Part shown: piece by piece, positions 31,813 through 42,322 of the stretch
Layout of the letters: each line of letters starts with the position of its first letter
Position numbering within the stretch: the first letter of the stretch is position 1
NCBI RefSeq assembly: GCF_002860255.1
Contig: NZ_PGVE01000102.1
Coordinates: 1 to 64,000, forward strand
DNA length: 64,000 nt
Source of the DNA: Neobacillus cucumis
Lineage (GTDB): Bacteria; Bacillota; Bacilli; Bacillales; Cytobacillaceae
Direction of reading: 5' to 3'
The notes under the pieces: model-generated
Database searches by the model: none
Told to the model about the DNA's origin: nothing
The model's input: the letters and a program-made list of their open reading frames with translations, nothing else
Position numbers and translations under genes: made by a program

Positions 31813-32952
31813 CTAGATTACACCTAAGAAGGCTTGGAATACTTCGTTACCTAATAAACGACCCTTTTTAGTTAAATATATTTTGTCATCCTGCACTTCT
31901 ATCCATTGTTTCAAAATTAAATCATCCAGTTCCTTTTCAAATAATTTTATAGGGTCTTTCCCAAATTTTTTTGTAAAGTGAGCAATCGAGACTCCGTCCG
32001 TTTTTCGAAGGCCAAGGAACATTTCTTCCTCCATCTGCTCTTCCATTGTGACCTGATGGTCTTCGAAAATTGGCAGGGCATTCCTGTTAAGTTGATCAAT
32101 ATATCTTTTTAACGGCCCAGTATTGGAGCGTCTCGTTCCGTTTACATAACTATGGGCTCCGGCACCAAATCCATAATAATATTCATTATTCCAATAAGTT
32201 AAATTATGTTTACTTTCATATCCAGGTCTTGAGAAATTACTAATTTCATATTGATGAAAACCTTGTTTTTCCATTTCTTCCATTAACATTTCATACATAC
32301 TTGCTTCTACATCTTCCCCAGGAGTTGGCAGCCTGCCCTTTTTTAATAAATTATAAAAAACCGTTTTAGGCTCAATAATTAACGAATAAGCAGAAAAGTG
32401 AGGAATATTAAGCGAAAAAGCCTGATCTAACGATTCTTTAAATTCTTGGACAGTTTGATTGGGTAAGCTGAAGATCAAATCAATACTGATATTTTGAAAT
32501 CCTATTTGTTTGGCATTATCAATCGTCTCATAAACATCCTTCGCCCGGTGGACACGGCCGATTTTTTTTAACAGTTCCTCATTAAAGGTTTGTACCCCAA
32601 GACTGATTCGGTTCACGCCAGCATCTTTTAATATTTGTAATTTCCCCTTTGTTAAATCACCGGGATTGGCTTCAAAGGTAAATTCAAGGTTTTCGCTTTT
32701 GGGCAAATTTCTATTAATGCTTTCACAAAATGTATAAAGCTGTTGTTCATTTAGGGAGGTTGGTGTACCTCCGCCAACAAAAATAGTATCTAATGAATCG
32801 GTTGGGAACTCGGCAAGGGTCAATTTCATCTCCAGGTCAAGCGCCTTTAAATAATCTTCCACAGGCTGTCCTTTTAAAAACACTTTATTAAAATCACAAT
32901 AGTGGCAAATATGCTCACAAAAAGGGATATGAAGATATGCTGCTTTTATCAT
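31813..32952 (-). CDS. hemW: Radical SAM haem chaperone HemW
   Basis: HemW (YqeR, once called HemN-like) inserts haem into respiratory enzymes; it is not a coproporphyrinogen dehydrogenase. The 379 residues start MIKAAYLHIPF and show the radical SAM motif CEHICHYCDF, the glycine-rich FVGGGTPTSL and a C-terminal HemN-type domain. AGAGGA lies before the chosen ATG; a longer frame upstream covers the lepA terminator and is not coding. Confidence 0.93.
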   Translation of the reverse strand: MIKAAYLHIPFCEHICHYCDFNKVFLKGQPVEDYLKALDLEMKLTLAEFPTDSLDTIFVGGGTPTSLNEQQLYTFCESINRNLPKSENLEFTFEANPGDLTKGKLQILKDAGVNRISLGVQTFNEELLKKIGRVHRAKDVYETIDNAKQIGFQNISIDLIFSLPNQTVQEFKESLDQAFSLNIPHFSAYSLIIEPKTVFYNLLKKGRLPTPGEDVEASMYEMLMEEMEKQGFHQYEISNFSRPGYESKHNLTYWNNEYYYGFGAGAHSYVNGTRRSNTGPLKRYIDQLNRNALPIFEDHQVTMEEQMEEEMFLGLRKTDGVSIAHFTKKFGKDPIKLFEKELDDLILKQWIEVQDDKIYLTKKGRLLGNEVFQAFLGVI

Positions 32953-32975
32953 GTTTGTTCCTCTATTCTGTAACA

Positions 32976-33020
32976 AAAAGAGGCTAGGAGAACCTGCCTT
33001 AGGCAATCCCTAACCTCTCT
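32976..33020 (-). terminator. Intrinsic terminator of lepA
   Basis: AGAGGTTAGG pairs with CCTAGCCTCT (one wobble) and T residues follow on the minus strand. It is placed between lepA and hemW. Confidence 0.75.
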
Positions 33021-33026
33021 TAAGTT

Positions 33027-34862
33027 TTATTTTTTAGTATTGTTGTCGTCCATCTTTAATACAGCCATAAACGCTTCTTGCGGTACTTCAACGGATCCTA
33101 CTTGTTTCATCCGTTTCTTACCTTCTTTTTGCTTCTCTAATAATTTGCGTTTACGTGAGATATCCCCACCATAACATTTTGCCAACACATTTTTACGCAT
33201 GGCTTTAATGGTTGAACGTGCAACAATTTTTTGCCCAATTGCTGCTTGAACAGGCACTTCGAACTGCTGTCTTGGAATCAGTTCTTTCAGTTTCTCAACA
33301 ATTACCTTGCCTCGTTCATAAGCAAAATCTTTATGGACAATAAAGCTTAAGGCATCTACTTTTTCAGCATTTAGTAATATATCCATTTTAACCAGACTTG
33401 AAGGTTTATAACCAATCAACTCATAGTCAAAAGAAGCATAGCCGCGTGTACTAGATTTCAATTGATCAAAGAAATCATAAACAATTTCCGCTAATGGAAT
33501 TTCATAAACAATGCTAACCCGGTTTTCACCTTGGTATTGCATATCAATAAAAATTCCCCGCTTTAATTGGCAAAGCTCCATGATCGCACCAACATAATCG
33601 TTTGGGGCCATCATCGTTGCTTTCACATATGGCTCTTCCACACGATCCATTTTTTGAGGGTCTGGCATATCAGATGGGTTGTCAACATTTAATTGGGATC
33701 CATCTGTTAAATGGACATGATAGATAACACTTGGTGCAGTTGTAATTAAATCAATTTTAAATTCACGTTCAATTCTTTCTTGAATGATTTCCATATGAAG
33801 AAGTCCGAGGAATCCACAACGGAAACCAAATCCGAGCGCTTGAGAAGTCTCTGGCTCAAATTGAAGCGCAGAATCATTTAACTGCAGTTTTTCCAAAGCC
33901 TCTCGTAGATCATTAAATCTTGCTGTATCAATAGGATATAGTCCGCAATATACCATTGGATTTAATTTACGATAACCAGGGAGTGGTTCAATCGCACCGT
34001 TTTTAGCGTTAGTGATTGTATCACCGACACGTGTGTCCCCGACATTTTTAATGGATGCTGTCAAGAAACCAACATCACCCACCGACAGTTCGTCCCTCAT
34101 TACCGCCTTAGGTGTGAATACACCGACTTCGTTTACTTCAAATTCAGCTCCAGTAGCCATCATCTTAATTTTATCACCGACTTTGACCGTACCTTCGACG
34201 ACACGAATATAGGCAACAACACCGCGATAGGCATCATACAAGGAGTCAAAAATCAAGGCTTTTAATGGAGCTTCAGGATCTCCTGCTGGAGCAGGAACCT
34301 TTTCTACAACTTGTTCGAGAATTTCTTCTATCCCTATACCCGCTTTGGCAGATGCAAGAACTGCTTCAGAGGCATCCAAGCCGATTACTTCTTCAATTTC
34401 ACCACGGACTCTTTCTGGTTCCGCACTTGGCAAGTCAATTTTATTAATAACAGGTAAGATTTCAAGGTCATTATCCAGGGCTAAGTATACGTTTGCTAGT
34501 GTTTGTGCTTCAATTCCCTGCGCAGCGTCCACGACTAAAACAGCCCCTTCACAGGCTGCAAGACTTCTTGAAACTTCATACGTAAAATCGACGTGTCCCG
34601 GTGTATCTATTAAATGGAAAATATACTCTTCTCCATCCTTAGCTTTGTATTTAAGTTGTACGGCATTTAACTTAATTGTAATCCCGCGTTCTCTTTCTAA
34701 ATCCATTGAATCCAAAAGCTGGTCTTTCATTTCACGAGATGTTAATGCATTCGTCTTTTCCAAAATCCGATCAGCTAATGTTGATTTACCATGGTCAATA
34801 TGGGCAATAATGGAAAAATTTCTGATTTTTGATTGTCTTCTGAGTCTTTCTTCTCTGTTCAT
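33027..34862 (-). CDS. lepA: Elongation factor 4 (LepA)
   Basis: LepA is a ribosomal GTPase related to EF-G that acts on stalled or initiating ribosomes. The 611 residues have G1 (AHIDHGKST), G3 (DTPGHVDF), G4 (NKIDLP), EF-G-like domains II, III and V, and the LepA-specific C-terminal domain ending in a lysine-rich tail. AGGAGTGG precedes the ATG. Confidence 0.97.
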   Translation of the reverse strand: MNREERLRRQSKIRNFSIIAHIDHGKSTLADRILEKTNALTSREMKDQLLDSMDLERERGITIKLNAVQLKYKAKDGEEYIFHLIDTPGHVDFTYEVSRSLAACEGAVLVVDAAQGIEAQTLANVYLALDNDLEILPVINKIDLPSAEPERVRGEIEEVIGLDASEAVLASAKAGIGIEEILEQVVEKVPAPAGDPEAPLKALIFDSLYDAYRGVVAYIRVVEGTVKVGDKIKMMATGAEFEVNEVGVFTPKAVMRDELSVGDVGFLTASIKNVGDTRVGDTITNAKNGAIEPLPGYRKLNPMVYCGLYPIDTARFNDLREALEKLQLNDSALQFEPETSQALGFGFRCGFLGLLHMEIIQERIEREFKIDLITTAPSVIYHVHLTDGSQLNVDNPSDMPDPQKMDRVEEPYVKATMMAPNDYVGAIMELCQLKRGIFIDMQYQGENRVSIVYEIPLAEIVYDFFDQLKSSTRGYASFDYELIGYKPSSLVKMDILLNAEKVDALSFIVHKDFAYERGKVIVEKLKELIPRQQFEVPVQAAIGQKIVARSTIKAMRKNVLAKCYGGDISRKRKLLEKQKEGKKRMKQVGSVEVPQEAFMAVLKMDDNNTKK

Positions 34863-35019
34863 GGTCTTCCACTCCTACTATACTCGCACATGTACACTAT
34901 TTTTGATTATATCAGCAGGGCTAATAAGATTCAATATAGAATAGCTTCCTGCTTTATTAGTAAAAAGTCTGGAGAACTTAAAAAAACAAAAATATAAGAC
35001 AAATACCATTTCCCATAAA

Positions 35020-35046
35020 CAAAAGACGGCAAAATAATGCCGTCTA
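35020..35046 (-). terminator. Intrinsic terminator of gpr-spoIIP-yqxA
   Basis: AGACGGCA pairs with TGCCGTCT around a six-base loop, followed on the minus strand by T residues. Confidence 0.8.
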
Positions 35047-35050
35047 TACT

Positions 35051-35377
35051 TTAATCAGCAATAAGGTGAATTAATTTTTCTGAAGCACCTGAGATTCCAT
35101 CCGACATTTTCTTCCCCATGGAGGAAAAGAAATTAAATGCACTTATTTCCTCTAATTTTTTCTTTTTTGCTGCAATATCGTGGCTTGAAATATCATTACC
35201 AAGGATCGTTGCCCTTACTTGACTGCCTTTTTCATGGAAACTAACAGCCGTTTCAAGGTTCGGATCATCGTACCCTTTCATTTTTTGGATCCCATTATTC
35301 GCTAATTGCATACCCGTCAATACCGCAATTAACAAGAGCGCAGTTAGACATAAGCTTTTTAACATAAATATTTTCAT
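35051..35377 (-). CDS. yqxA: YqxA family protein (DUF3679)
   Basis: This 108-residue protein has one N-terminal hydrophobic segment (about 5-25), a signal-like anchor, and a short extracytoplasmic part. The function is unknown. It sits 17 bases after spoIIP and before lepA, exactly the place of B. subtilis yqxA. AGGAG precedes the ATG. Confidence 0.85.
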   Translation of the reverse strand: MKIFMLKSLCLTALLLIAVLTGMQLANNGIQKMKGYDDPNLETAVSFHEKGSQVRATILGNDISSHDIAAKKKKLEEISAFNFFSSMGKKMSDGISGASEKLIHLIAD

Positions 35378-35394
35378 AAAAATACTCCTAACTA

Positions 35395-36600
35395 CTACTG
35401 TTTTTTAGCAGGTTGTTCTGTATCCTGATTTACCTTTTCTGCCTGCCAATAAAAATCACTAAATACATCGGCTAAGGCGTCAGCTGAGCGGTTAAGTTCG
35501 TCAAAAGTATTATCAACCCCGCCAAATTCAATCAATATCGCATTTTCCGATAGATTTTGGTTATAAATACTATTTGACCCGGCTGCATTTTTGATAATGA
35601 CTCCCCTGCTTAACCCCTTATATTTTTTCTGAAGCCGGTTATGAAGTTCAGTCGCAAATTTTGCGTTCTTCTCGTAATTTGGATTTTTCCCACCGATAAT
35701 AAATGCTACCTTCGCATAGGATTTCCCATTAATAGTTACAGTGGTTTTATCTTTTCGTTGAGAATCCCGGTGGATATCAATAAAATAATGCAAATCATGA
35801 TTATTGGCCATAGCTGTTTGAACAACGGAACGAGATTCATCATAAGATTTCGGAAACTTCCAGCCCTTTTCATTTAAGCTTGCTTGAATGTCGGTTTTAT
35901 CTATAAAACTCCCAATCCCCCGATCAGCAAGGCTTCGTTTTAATTGATCACCAATCTTGGTCACATTTATTTGAGAATGATAAGCTAAGTCCGGGTCAGT
36001 TACTCCTTTAAGATATGGTAAATAGGATTCCCGGTTATGGGTGAAATAAACATAGACCACTTCCCTTCCTCCGGTGGTTTGACCAGGAGCAGGGGCAGAA
36101 TTTTCATCTGTAGGCTTGTCCAAACCCTCAAGATTTTGTAATGCAGCTTCTCGTTCTTCTTTCATTATCTCTATCGGCGGTGCTGACTCTACTGGCATAT
36201 TCGTATAGTTTGTACCTTCCCCAGCCACGAGGATTTTTCCATCAAATTGATAGAATCCCGGAAGCTCTCTGCCTAGAAGACTTCTTGGATCATTAAGGTT
36301 AATATTGCTTGATAGCTTAAAAACCAAGTTGGTCAGTTTCGGAGTGGTTACCCAGCTATTTTCAACCTTTAAAAAGTGATGATTTTCCCAGCCCATCAAT
36401 TGATAGAGTAATTCACCGTTGACATTAGTGGCAGCTTGATTGACAGATGCGGACATCAATCTATACTGCGGCTTTAAAGATGTTAACAGACCGCTAATGG
36501 AGAAAATCAATATAATAAATAGGGAAAGTGCAGCAATTATTTTCAGTAGGCTTGTCCCTTGCACAATTAAAAATGCACCTGATGTTCTAGTATTTTTCAT
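35395..36600 (-). CDS. spoIIP: Stage II sporulation protein P
   Basis: SpoIIP is a cell-wall hydrolase (amidase and endopeptidase) that works with SpoIID and SpoIIM in septal thinning and engulfment. The 401 residues have an N-terminal membrane anchor (about 18-38) and a catalytic domain with YFTHNRESYLPY, FIDIHRDSQRKD and ILIEFGGVDN, which supply the metal-binding His and Glu residues. GGGGTGG precedes the ATG. It lies after gpr, as in B. subtilis. Confidence 0.95.
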   Translation of the reverse strand: MKNTRTSGAFLIVQGTSLLKIIAALSLFIILIFSISGLLTSLKPQYRLMSASVNQAATNVNGELLYQLMGWENHHFLKVENSWVTTPKLTNLVFKLSSNINLNDPRSLLGRELPGFYQFDGKILVAGEGTNYTNMPVESAPPIEIMKEEREAALQNLEGLDKPTDENSAPAPGQTTGGREVVYVYFTHNRESYLPYLKGVTDPDLAYHSQINVTKIGDQLKRSLADRGIGSFIDKTDIQASLNEKGWKFPKSYDESRSVVQTAMANNHDLHYFIDIHRDSQRKDKTTVTINGKSYAKVAFIIGGKNPNYEKNAKFATELHNRLQKKYKGLSRGVIIKNAAGSNSIYNQNLSENAILIEFGGVDNTFDELNRSADALADVFSDFYWQAEKVNQDTEQPAKKQ

Positions 36601-36682
36601 AGTTCCACCCCGCTTAAACGATTCTAGTAAATTCTATGTCCTTACTAGAATTGATAGAACTATGATTTATCGTATTAATTAA

Positions 36683-36712
36683 TAAAGGAGTCCAGATAAC
36701 TAGACCCCCTTT
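36683..36712 (-). terminator. Probable terminator of gpr
   Basis: AAAGGGGGTCTAG can pair with CTGGACTCCTTT through several wobble pairs; the T run is interrupted. It lies in the gpr-spoIIP spacer. Confidence 0.5.
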
Positions 36713-36719
36713 CATTCAC

Positions 36720-37838
36720 TTATCTCGTATTAAAGCCTGCATTTTCTTGGTCAATGGCAGAATGCAGCGAAGCATTTAATCCATTCGCTATCAGATTGGC
36801 CATATCCTCTATAAACACGTCTACCTCTTTTGGTGTAACCATTAAATTATGTCCTATTGGCGAAAGGACCTCATAAATTAGTTTTCTTTTTTCATCCTCG
36901 GGTAAGGTTCCAATCATACCTAAAAAAGTTTGACGATGTTTTTCCTCCGGCAAATCTTCATCGGTTAGTTTTCTTTTTTCACCAAAAGTCATACCTGCTG
37001 GTGCAAGTGCTCGAGAAGGGCGATTTCCTTCCCTCAGTTCTTTTCCAAAGTGTTTTAATATGAAATCAATCGTATCGCTTGTTATGGAAACAGCATCCAC
37101 GACGGTCGGAACCCCAATGGCGATTACCGGAATCCCCAGTGTCTCCTTACTAAGTTCCTTTCTTTTGTTTCCTACCCCTGAACCAGGGTGGATGCCGGTA
37201 TCAGATATCTGAATGGTTGAATTGACCCTTTCTATGGAACGAGACGCTAATGCATCTATCGCAATGACAAAATCGGGTTTAGTTTTTTCAACAACCCCAA
37301 AAATGATGTCACTTGTTTCAATCCCAGTTAGACCCATTACTCCCGGTGATAAAGCACTAACAGAGCGGTAACCTTCCTCGACATGTTCCGGCTGAAGCTG
37401 GAAAAGATGACGAGTGACCAAAAGATTTTCACACACCATTGGTCCAAGTGCATCAGGAGTTACATTCCAATTCCCTAAACCTACCACCAGGCAAGAATCT
37501 GTTTTTTTAATTCCAGACCCTGCTAAGAAATGAGCAAATTCCCGCGCAAAAATTTCTTGGACCTTTTGCTGAACCTCGGAGTCTTGCTGTCTGATCCCCT
37601 GTACCTCTAAGGTTAAATATCTGCCAGCTTTTTTGCCAAGCTGTTCCTCCCCTTGTTTTGTTACTTCCACAAGGGAGATTTTTATATCATCAACATCTTT
37701 TTCTTTAATAATGACACCTTCAATTTTCGAAAGGTTCTCTTCTTCCCCGACAGATTTCCCGGCAAGCACCATTTCTCTTGCTTCAATTGCTAAATCTGTT
37801 CGTACAGAGTACTTACTTAAATCAATTGACTCATTCAT
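36720..37838 (-). CDS. gpr: Germination protease GPR
   Basis: GPR degrades the small acid-soluble spore proteins during germination. The 372 residues include an N-terminal propeptide (about 1-15, [15 protein letters not shown]) removed during sporulation, and the conserved [14 protein letters not shown] and [18 protein letters not shown] segments with the active-site aspartates. AGGGGTGG lies before the ATG at 37836-37838. In B. subtilis it is a forespore (SigF/SigG) gene; no such promoter could be chosen by eye here. Confidence 0.96.
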   Translation of the reverse strand: MNESIDLSKYSVRTDLAIEAREMVLAGKSVGEEENLSKIEGVIIKEKDVDDIKISLVEVTKQGEEQLGKKAGRYLTLEVQGIRQQDSEVQQKVQEIFAREFAHFLAGSGIKKTDSCLVVGLGNWNVTPDALGPMVCENLLVTRHLFQLQPEHVEEGYRSVSALSPGVMGLTGIETSDIIFGVVEKTKPDFVIAIDALASRSIERVNSTIQISDTGIHPGSGVGNKRKELSKETLGIPVIAIGVPTVVDAVSITSDTIDFILKHFGKELREGNRPSRALAPAGMTFGEKRKLTDEDLPEEKHRQTFLGMIGTLPEDEKRKLIYEVLSPIGHNLMVTPKEVDVFIEDMANLIANGLNASLHSAIDQENAGFNTR

Positions 37839-37943
37839 AAAATCCACCCCTAATAGAGAATCCTAAAATAGAAACTATTTCCTATTTTTGCCCTATACCA
37901 TATAAAACATGCACTTTAAATTTTCTGACCTTTGAATTGTGTA

Positions 37944-37972
37944 TTGCAATCTAGTCTTCTGTTTGATAAAAT
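37944..37972 (+). promoter_or_regulatory. SigA promoter of rpsT
   Basis: TTGCAA, a 17-base spacer and TAAAAT give an expected start near 37980 and a leader of about 70 bases. Confidence 0.6.
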
Positions 37973-38051
37973 ACTTCTTGTTCTGAATTATTATGGATGA
38001 ATGTAAAGTCGAGTTCATATAAGTCTCGATTCTTTGTAGGAGGTGAATGTA

Positions 38052-38312
38052 ATGCCTAACATTAAATCTGCTATTAAGCGTGTTAAAACAACTGAAGCTC
38101 GTAATGCTCAAAATACAACTGCTAAATCTGCAATGCGTACGGCTGTTAAAAAAGTAGAAGCTGCTGTTACTCTTAACGATGCTGCTGCTGCAAAAGAAGC
38201 ATTAGTTACTGCTGCTAGTAAATTAGACAAAGCTGCTGCAAAAGGTCTTATCCACAAGAACGCTGCTGCTCGTAAAAAATCACGTCTAATGAAAAAATCT
38301 AACGCGCTTTAA
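38052..38312 (+). CDS. rpsT: 30S ribosomal protein S20
   Basis: S20 is a primary 16S rRNA-binding protein made of long helices. The 86 residues start [17 protein letters not shown] and are rich in Ala and Lys. AGGAGGTG lies six bases before this ATG; a codon-level extension three codons upstream overlaps the site. It is transcribed alone, divergent from gpr, with a strong terminator behind it. Confidence 0.97.
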   Translation: MPNIKSAIKRVKTTEARNAQNTTAKSAMRTAVKKVEAAVTLNDAAAAKEALVTAASKLDKAAAKGLIHKNAAARKKSRLMKKSNAL

Positions 38313-38321
38313 TTAAAGCGT

Positions 38322-38357
38322 AAAAAAAACGATTCCGATTCGGAATCGTTTTTTTAT
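38322..38357. terminator. Bidirectional terminator of rpsT and holA
   Basis: AAACGATTCCGA pairs with TCGGAATCGTTT, with A runs before and T runs after, serving convergent rpsT and holA. Confidence 0.92.
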
Positions 38358-38361
38358 TATC

Positions 38362-39378
38362 TTATCTTTTCAACCGGAACAAAAGCATTTCTATTAGTAA
38401 TGATTTATTCATTCCACCGGTTTTCATCTGGTAATCAGCTTCTGCTAACAGCCCCATTAAATGAGCTAATTCTTCATCAGTAAAACTTCCCGCCTGACCA
38501 AGGGCAAGTTTAACCCGAAATGGATGGATTCTTAAATAGCCGGCAATTTGCTGTTGTCCATAGCCACGTCTTGAGAGTTCCTTCACCTGATAGATTAAAC
38601 GAAATTGGCCAGAGAGTAATGCTAATATCTTAATGGGTTCTTCATTTTGTTTTAATAGATCATAATATATTCGTAATGCCTCATCCAATCTTCTTTGGAC
38701 CACTCTTTCAATTAGGGTAAATATATTTTGCTCCAGGGTCCTAGCCACTAATTTTTCAACCAGAGAACTGTCAATTCGCTTTTGCTGAGCAGCATACAGA
38801 GACAGTTTATCAACCTCACTTGCAAGCATAAACATATTAGTTCCGGAAAGGGCAAGTAATTGCTCAATGGCATCTGCGTCAAACTCCAGTCCATTATTTT
38901 TTGCCCTTTCTTTTACCCAGTTCTTTAAATCGTGTTCACCAAGTTTTTTGGCTTCAACCAATTCAGCATTTCGTTTTAACTCCTTGGTAATTTTTTTACG
39001 TTCGTCCAATTTTTCATAAGGAGCTGAAATGACCATCACCGTATATGGAGCTGGTTCTTTCAAATATGCTTCTAATTTTGCCAGATTATGTTCTACCTTT
39101 TCCTTTGATTTTTCTGCTGTTAAAAAGACGGGATTATGTAAAAAGACAACCTTTTTCTCACCTAAAAAAGGAAAAGTTTCAGCATCCTCAAGTGCCAGAT
39201 CAACCGAAGTCTCTTCAAGATCATAGGCTGAAAAGTTAAAATCCTTTTCTTCTTCCTCTAATATATGATCCAGAAGCAATTGCTTTGTTTCATTAATTAA
39301 AAAAGCTTCCGTTCCATATAATAAATAAATAGGAGCTATTTCCTTTTTTTTAATTTTTCTCCATACCTCTAATACCAT
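38362..39378 (-). CDS. holA: DNA polymerase III subunit delta HolA
   Basis: HolA (YqeN) is the clamp-opening subunit of the replicative clamp loader. The 338 residues have the AAA-like N-terminal fold (IYLLYGTEAFLINE), the middle helical domain and the C-terminal collar domain (IKILALLSGQFRLIYQVKEL). The ATG has GGGAG upstream at a somewhat long spacing. A candidate promoter lies at 39416-39444. Confidence 0.94.
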   Translation of the reverse strand: MVLEVWRKIKKKEIAPIYLLYGTEAFLINETKQLLLDHILEEEEKDFNFSAYDLEETSVDLALEDAETFPFLGEKKVVFLHNPVFLTAEKSKEKVEHNLAKLEAYLKEPAPYTVMVISAPYEKLDERKKITKELKRNAELVEAKKLGEHDLKNWVKERAKNNGLEFDADAIEQLLALSGTNMFMLASEVDKLSLYAAQQKRIDSSLVEKLVARTLEQNIFTLIERVVQRRLDEALRIYYDLLKQNEEPIKILALLSGQFRLIYQVKELSRRGYGQQQIAGYLRIHPFRVKLALGQAGSFTDEELAHLMGLLAEADYQMKTGGMNKSLLIEMLLFRLKR

Positions 39379-39415
39379 TTTGTCCAGCGCTCCCTTAAAT
39401 TTTCACTCATATCTT

Positions 39416-39444
39416 ATCGTAATGAAGCTTGGACCTTTTGACAA
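39416..39444 (-). promoter_or_regulatory. Candidate SigA promoter of holA
   Basis: TTGTCA, a 17-base spacer and TACGAT are on the minus strand, about 40 bases before the holA start. Confidence 0.5.
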
Positions 39445-39589
39445 GTATTAAAAGGGAATTAGCATATGTTTTCCATAAAATGCCAATTCCCGATCTATTT
39501 GAACGCCAGTAATATTTGCCCTAGGATCAACTATTGACTGGCGGAGTTCCTTTATACAAATATTTTGCCCTTGCCCGAGTCAAACTATT

Positions 39590-39606
39590 TTGACAACTCT
39601 TGTCAA
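39590..39606. promoter_or_regulatory. Inverted repeat in the holA-yqzM spacer
   Basis: TTGACAA, CTC, TTGTCAA is a perfect 7-bp inverted repeat about 80 bases before yqzM. It could be an operator, but no known consensus fits. Confidence 0.35.
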
Positions 39607-39686
39607 TGCAGGAAAGAAGCAAAAGGCAGGCTGGATTTTTTATGACAAATAGCTTATACTATACTTGAAAATAGGAGGGGTATAGC

Positions 39687-39821
39687 GTGAATCATTTTGA
39701 AAAAGACGTGCAAAACAAGCGTAATGATGCGATTGATTCTGGGGTAGGTTTTGGAGTTTCTTTCGGTTTTTTTGCTATAGTGTTTATTATTGCAACAGTC
39801 ATCAAGTTAATTGGTTCCTAA
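39687..39821 (+). CDS. yqzM: YqzM family small membrane protein
   Basis: A 44-residue protein on the plus strand begins MNHFEKDVQNKRNDAIDSGV and continues into one membrane helix (about 20-41). This is the YqzM family, conserved between holA and comEC in Bacillus; its function is unknown. The GTG start has GGAGGGG six bases upstream. Confidence 0.88.
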   Translation: MNHFEKDVQNKRNDAIDSGVGFGVSFGFFAIVFIIATVIKLIGS

Positions 39822-39841
39822 TGAATGCTACATAACGTATG

Positions 39842-39871
39842 AAAGAGGCTGCAATGAAGCAGTCTTTTTTT
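39842..39871 (+). terminator. Terminator of yqzM
   Basis: AAAGAGGCTGC pairs with GCAGTCTTTT through two wobble pairs, followed by seven T residues. Confidence 0.65.
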
Positions 39872-39888
39872 ATTGAAGATACTATAAC

Positions 39889-42225
39889 TTATGGCAAATA
39901 GGCTGAAAAGGTTCCTTTCCCTCGATAAAAATGATAGGTAATTGCCCCCTGTTGGTCGGTACGATATATTTTAGTTTGAGCTGCTTCCAAACGCTCGAGA
40001 ACCTCTTGATGCGGGTGTCCAAAGCGATTATGTTCACCGGCTGAGATGAGAGCCACCTTTGGCTTTATTTGTTTAATAAAGTCCTCTGCACTAGATGTTT
40101 TACTTCCGTGGTGTCCCGTTTTTAATACATCAACGCTCAAATGTGGGTTCTTCTTTATAATTCGCTCTTCTCCTTCTTGGTCAAGATCTCCGCCAAAAAA
40201 CCATCTGAGCCCCCCTATCTCTGCCACCAGTGCAATGGAACCTCTATTTCTTTCCCCGCTAAAGTTTTTTTCCGGAGAGAGAATAAAAAAATCACTTTCA
40301 TTCTGCCGCCAATGATCACCAGAAGAAACTTTTATAATCGGAATGCCTTGTTTCTCAGCATCTTTGATTATAAGTTGTTCTGTCTCTGACATTTCGGTAA
40401 CAGAGGGCATTAAAATTTGTTTCACTTCAAGAGCTGAAAGAATAGAAATAGCTCCTCCAATATGATCCATATCCCCATGTGTTAAGATTAATTTATCAAT
40501 TACAGTAATACCTTTCCCTTTTAAAAACGGGACCACAGTATCCCTGCCCACTTCAAAGGGCTTGGCCTGTCTTTTCCACTCTTCTTCTAAAAAGTTCATT
40601 GAACCACCTGTATCAATAAGATAGTTGCCTTGTCCATGTGGAAGGTGGATTAAAAGACTATCACCTTGTCCAACATCAATCATGGTTACTTCACCATAGG
40701 GATTTATCCATTTCCAGCATGGTTGGATGGAGATCAGTGTAACCCCTAGAACAAGCAAGTAAATTTTACTGTATTTATACGGGCTTCTTTCCCAAGCATA
40801 AAAGAATGCAGCAATCAGCAGGATGTAAAGAATGATAATTAAATTTGGCGGCCTTCCGGGAATAAAATTAGTAAAAGATAAATTTGCTAATACACCAATA
40901 AGTTTATTGGATAGTTCAATGATCTTTTGCAGGAGAGTGATTAATATCTTAGGGGTGCTTCCAAACAATATTTGGATAACAAATAATACATACACACCAG
41001 GAAGATAGACAAAGGAAAACAAGGGAATAAACAACAAGTTTGCAGCAATCCCGATCAGGGAAAGTTCAAAGTAATGGTAAAGCAAAAGCGGCATTGCGGA
41101 GAGCTGGGCTGTGACAGAGGTGGCGATCATTTTTGCTCCATTCCCTTCATACCTTTTAAGTATTTTTGGAGCAGCTAAAATAATGGCAAAGCTGACTAAA
41201 AAAGAAAGCTGGAAGCCAATATCAAAAATGATCAGCGGAGAAATAAATATATAAAGCATAAAGGCTGCACTTAGAGCATCAATGGTTTTAATCTGTAACT
41301 GGTACTTCCACTTATCAGCGACTAAAATAAGAGAGATCATTAACGCTGAACGTACGACGGATGGAGAACTTCCAGTCATCAAAACATAAACAGGTAAAAG
41401 GCCTAAAAGGAAGTTTGTCATAACCTGCCTAGTTAGACCGCTCCGAATTCCTATTAAAAAAATCATTCCGATGAATAGGGAAACATGTAGACCAGATATA
41501 GCCAGTAAATGCACAATTCCAGTGCGTTGATAGTCGCTTAGTAAATCAGGGTCAAGGGTATGTGTGTCACCAAAAATCAAAGCAGCCGACAATCCCGCTA
41601 TTTCCGGAGGAAAATTTTTTTCAAGATATTTAATACCTGCATAGCGAAGCTGTTTAATTTTGGTCGATGGGATGGCTTTCATTGGTGTGCAATTTTGAAG
41701 GGGGTTTTGTTGAAGGTCAATGATCCAAAAGATTTCTTTTGCAGCTAAATACCCCCGATAATCAAATCCGTTTGGGTTTTTAGCTGTCTGAGGTTTCTTT
41801 AACGTACCAGAAACTTTGCATAGACAGCCATAAAAGCTTTGCTTCTGCAACGCATATTTTTCAACCTCTGATCGAATCCGATAGCGAAGAATGACTTTTT
41901 CGTTAAATTGACTTTCCAAACCTTGGATTTTAAAGAGGTCTCCATCAATTATAGGATCCTCAGTATATACAATGTAAAAAATCGCTTTGGAATCCGGCAT
42001 CTTCGATTGATTAACTGCTTCAGCCCACTCCCCTTTAAGAAAAAAGAGGAAGCCTATAAAAATGATTAATAATATCTGATCTTGTTTGTATTTTTTCATT
42101 CTAAGTAATATAAAAACATAGATGATCACGATGATCAACAAGATAAGAAAAGGGAAAAGTTTAACAATGGCTGACAAAACACCCAAGAATGCAGCTAGAG
42201 CAACATAAATATATTTTCCGCTCAT
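39889..42225 (-). CDS. comEC: DNA internalisation channel ComEC/Rec2
   Basis: ComEC forms the membrane channel that carries single-stranded DNA into competent cells. The 778 residues have an N-terminal membrane part with an extracytoplasmic OB-fold region (about 60-200), the polytopic competence domain (about 225-500, including HLLAISGLHVSLFIG) and a C-terminal metallo-beta-lactamase-like nuclease domain (LILTHGDMDHIGG, TGHHGSKTSS). It is full length, so DNA uptake may be functional. Confidence 0.95.
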   Translation of the reverse strand: MSGKYIYVALAAFLGVLSAIVKLFPFLILLIIVIIYVFILLRMKKYKQDQILLIIFIGFLFFLKGEWAEAVNQSKMPDSKAIFYIVYTEDPIIDGDLFKIQGLESQFNEKVILRYRIRSEVEKYALQKQSFYGCLCKVSGTLKKPQTAKNPNGFDYRGYLAAKEIFWIIDLQQNPLQNCTPMKAIPSTKIKQLRYAGIKYLEKNFPPEIAGLSAALIFGDTHTLDPDLLSDYQRTGIVHLLAISGLHVSLFIGMIFLIGIRSGLTRQVMTNFLLGLLPVYVLMTGSSPSVVRSALMISLILVADKWKYQLQIKTIDALSAAFMLYIFISPLIIFDIGFQLSFLVSFAIILAAPKILKRYEGNGAKMIATSVTAQLSAMPLLLYHYFELSLIGIAANLLFIPLFSFVYLPGVYVLFVIQILFGSTPKILITLLQKIIELSNKLIGVLANLSFTNFIPGRPPNLIIILYILLIAAFFYAWERSPYKYSKIYLLVLGVTLISIQPCWKWINPYGEVTMIDVGQGDSLLIHLPHGQGNYLIDTGGSMNFLEEEWKRQAKPFEVGRDTVVPFLKGKGITVIDKLILTHGDMDHIGGAISILSALEVKQILMPSVTEMSETEQLIIKDAEKQGIPIIKVSSGDHWRQNESDFFILSPEKNFSGERNRGSIALVAEIGGLRWFFGGDLDQEGEERIIKKNPHLSVDVLKTGHHGSKTSSAEDFIKQIKPKVALISAGEHNRFGHPHQEVLERLEAAQTKIYRTDQQGAITYHFYRGKGTFSAYLP

Positions 42226-42322
42226 TATTTTTCTCCATAATTATATTAAAAAATTGAGGAATAGTTTTTATCGTAGATGACGCCGGCATTTGACCGGCGC
42301 CTATAAATGGGAAATAGTTTCA

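Noticed and set aside
34345-34944. A 199-codon plus-strand frame
   Set aside because: It is antisense to the 5' half of lepA, whose protein is clear; there is no ribosome binding site.
42281-42301. G/C-rich hairpin between comEB and comEC
   Set aside because: There is no T run in either direction and only six clean pairs, so it is not called a terminator.
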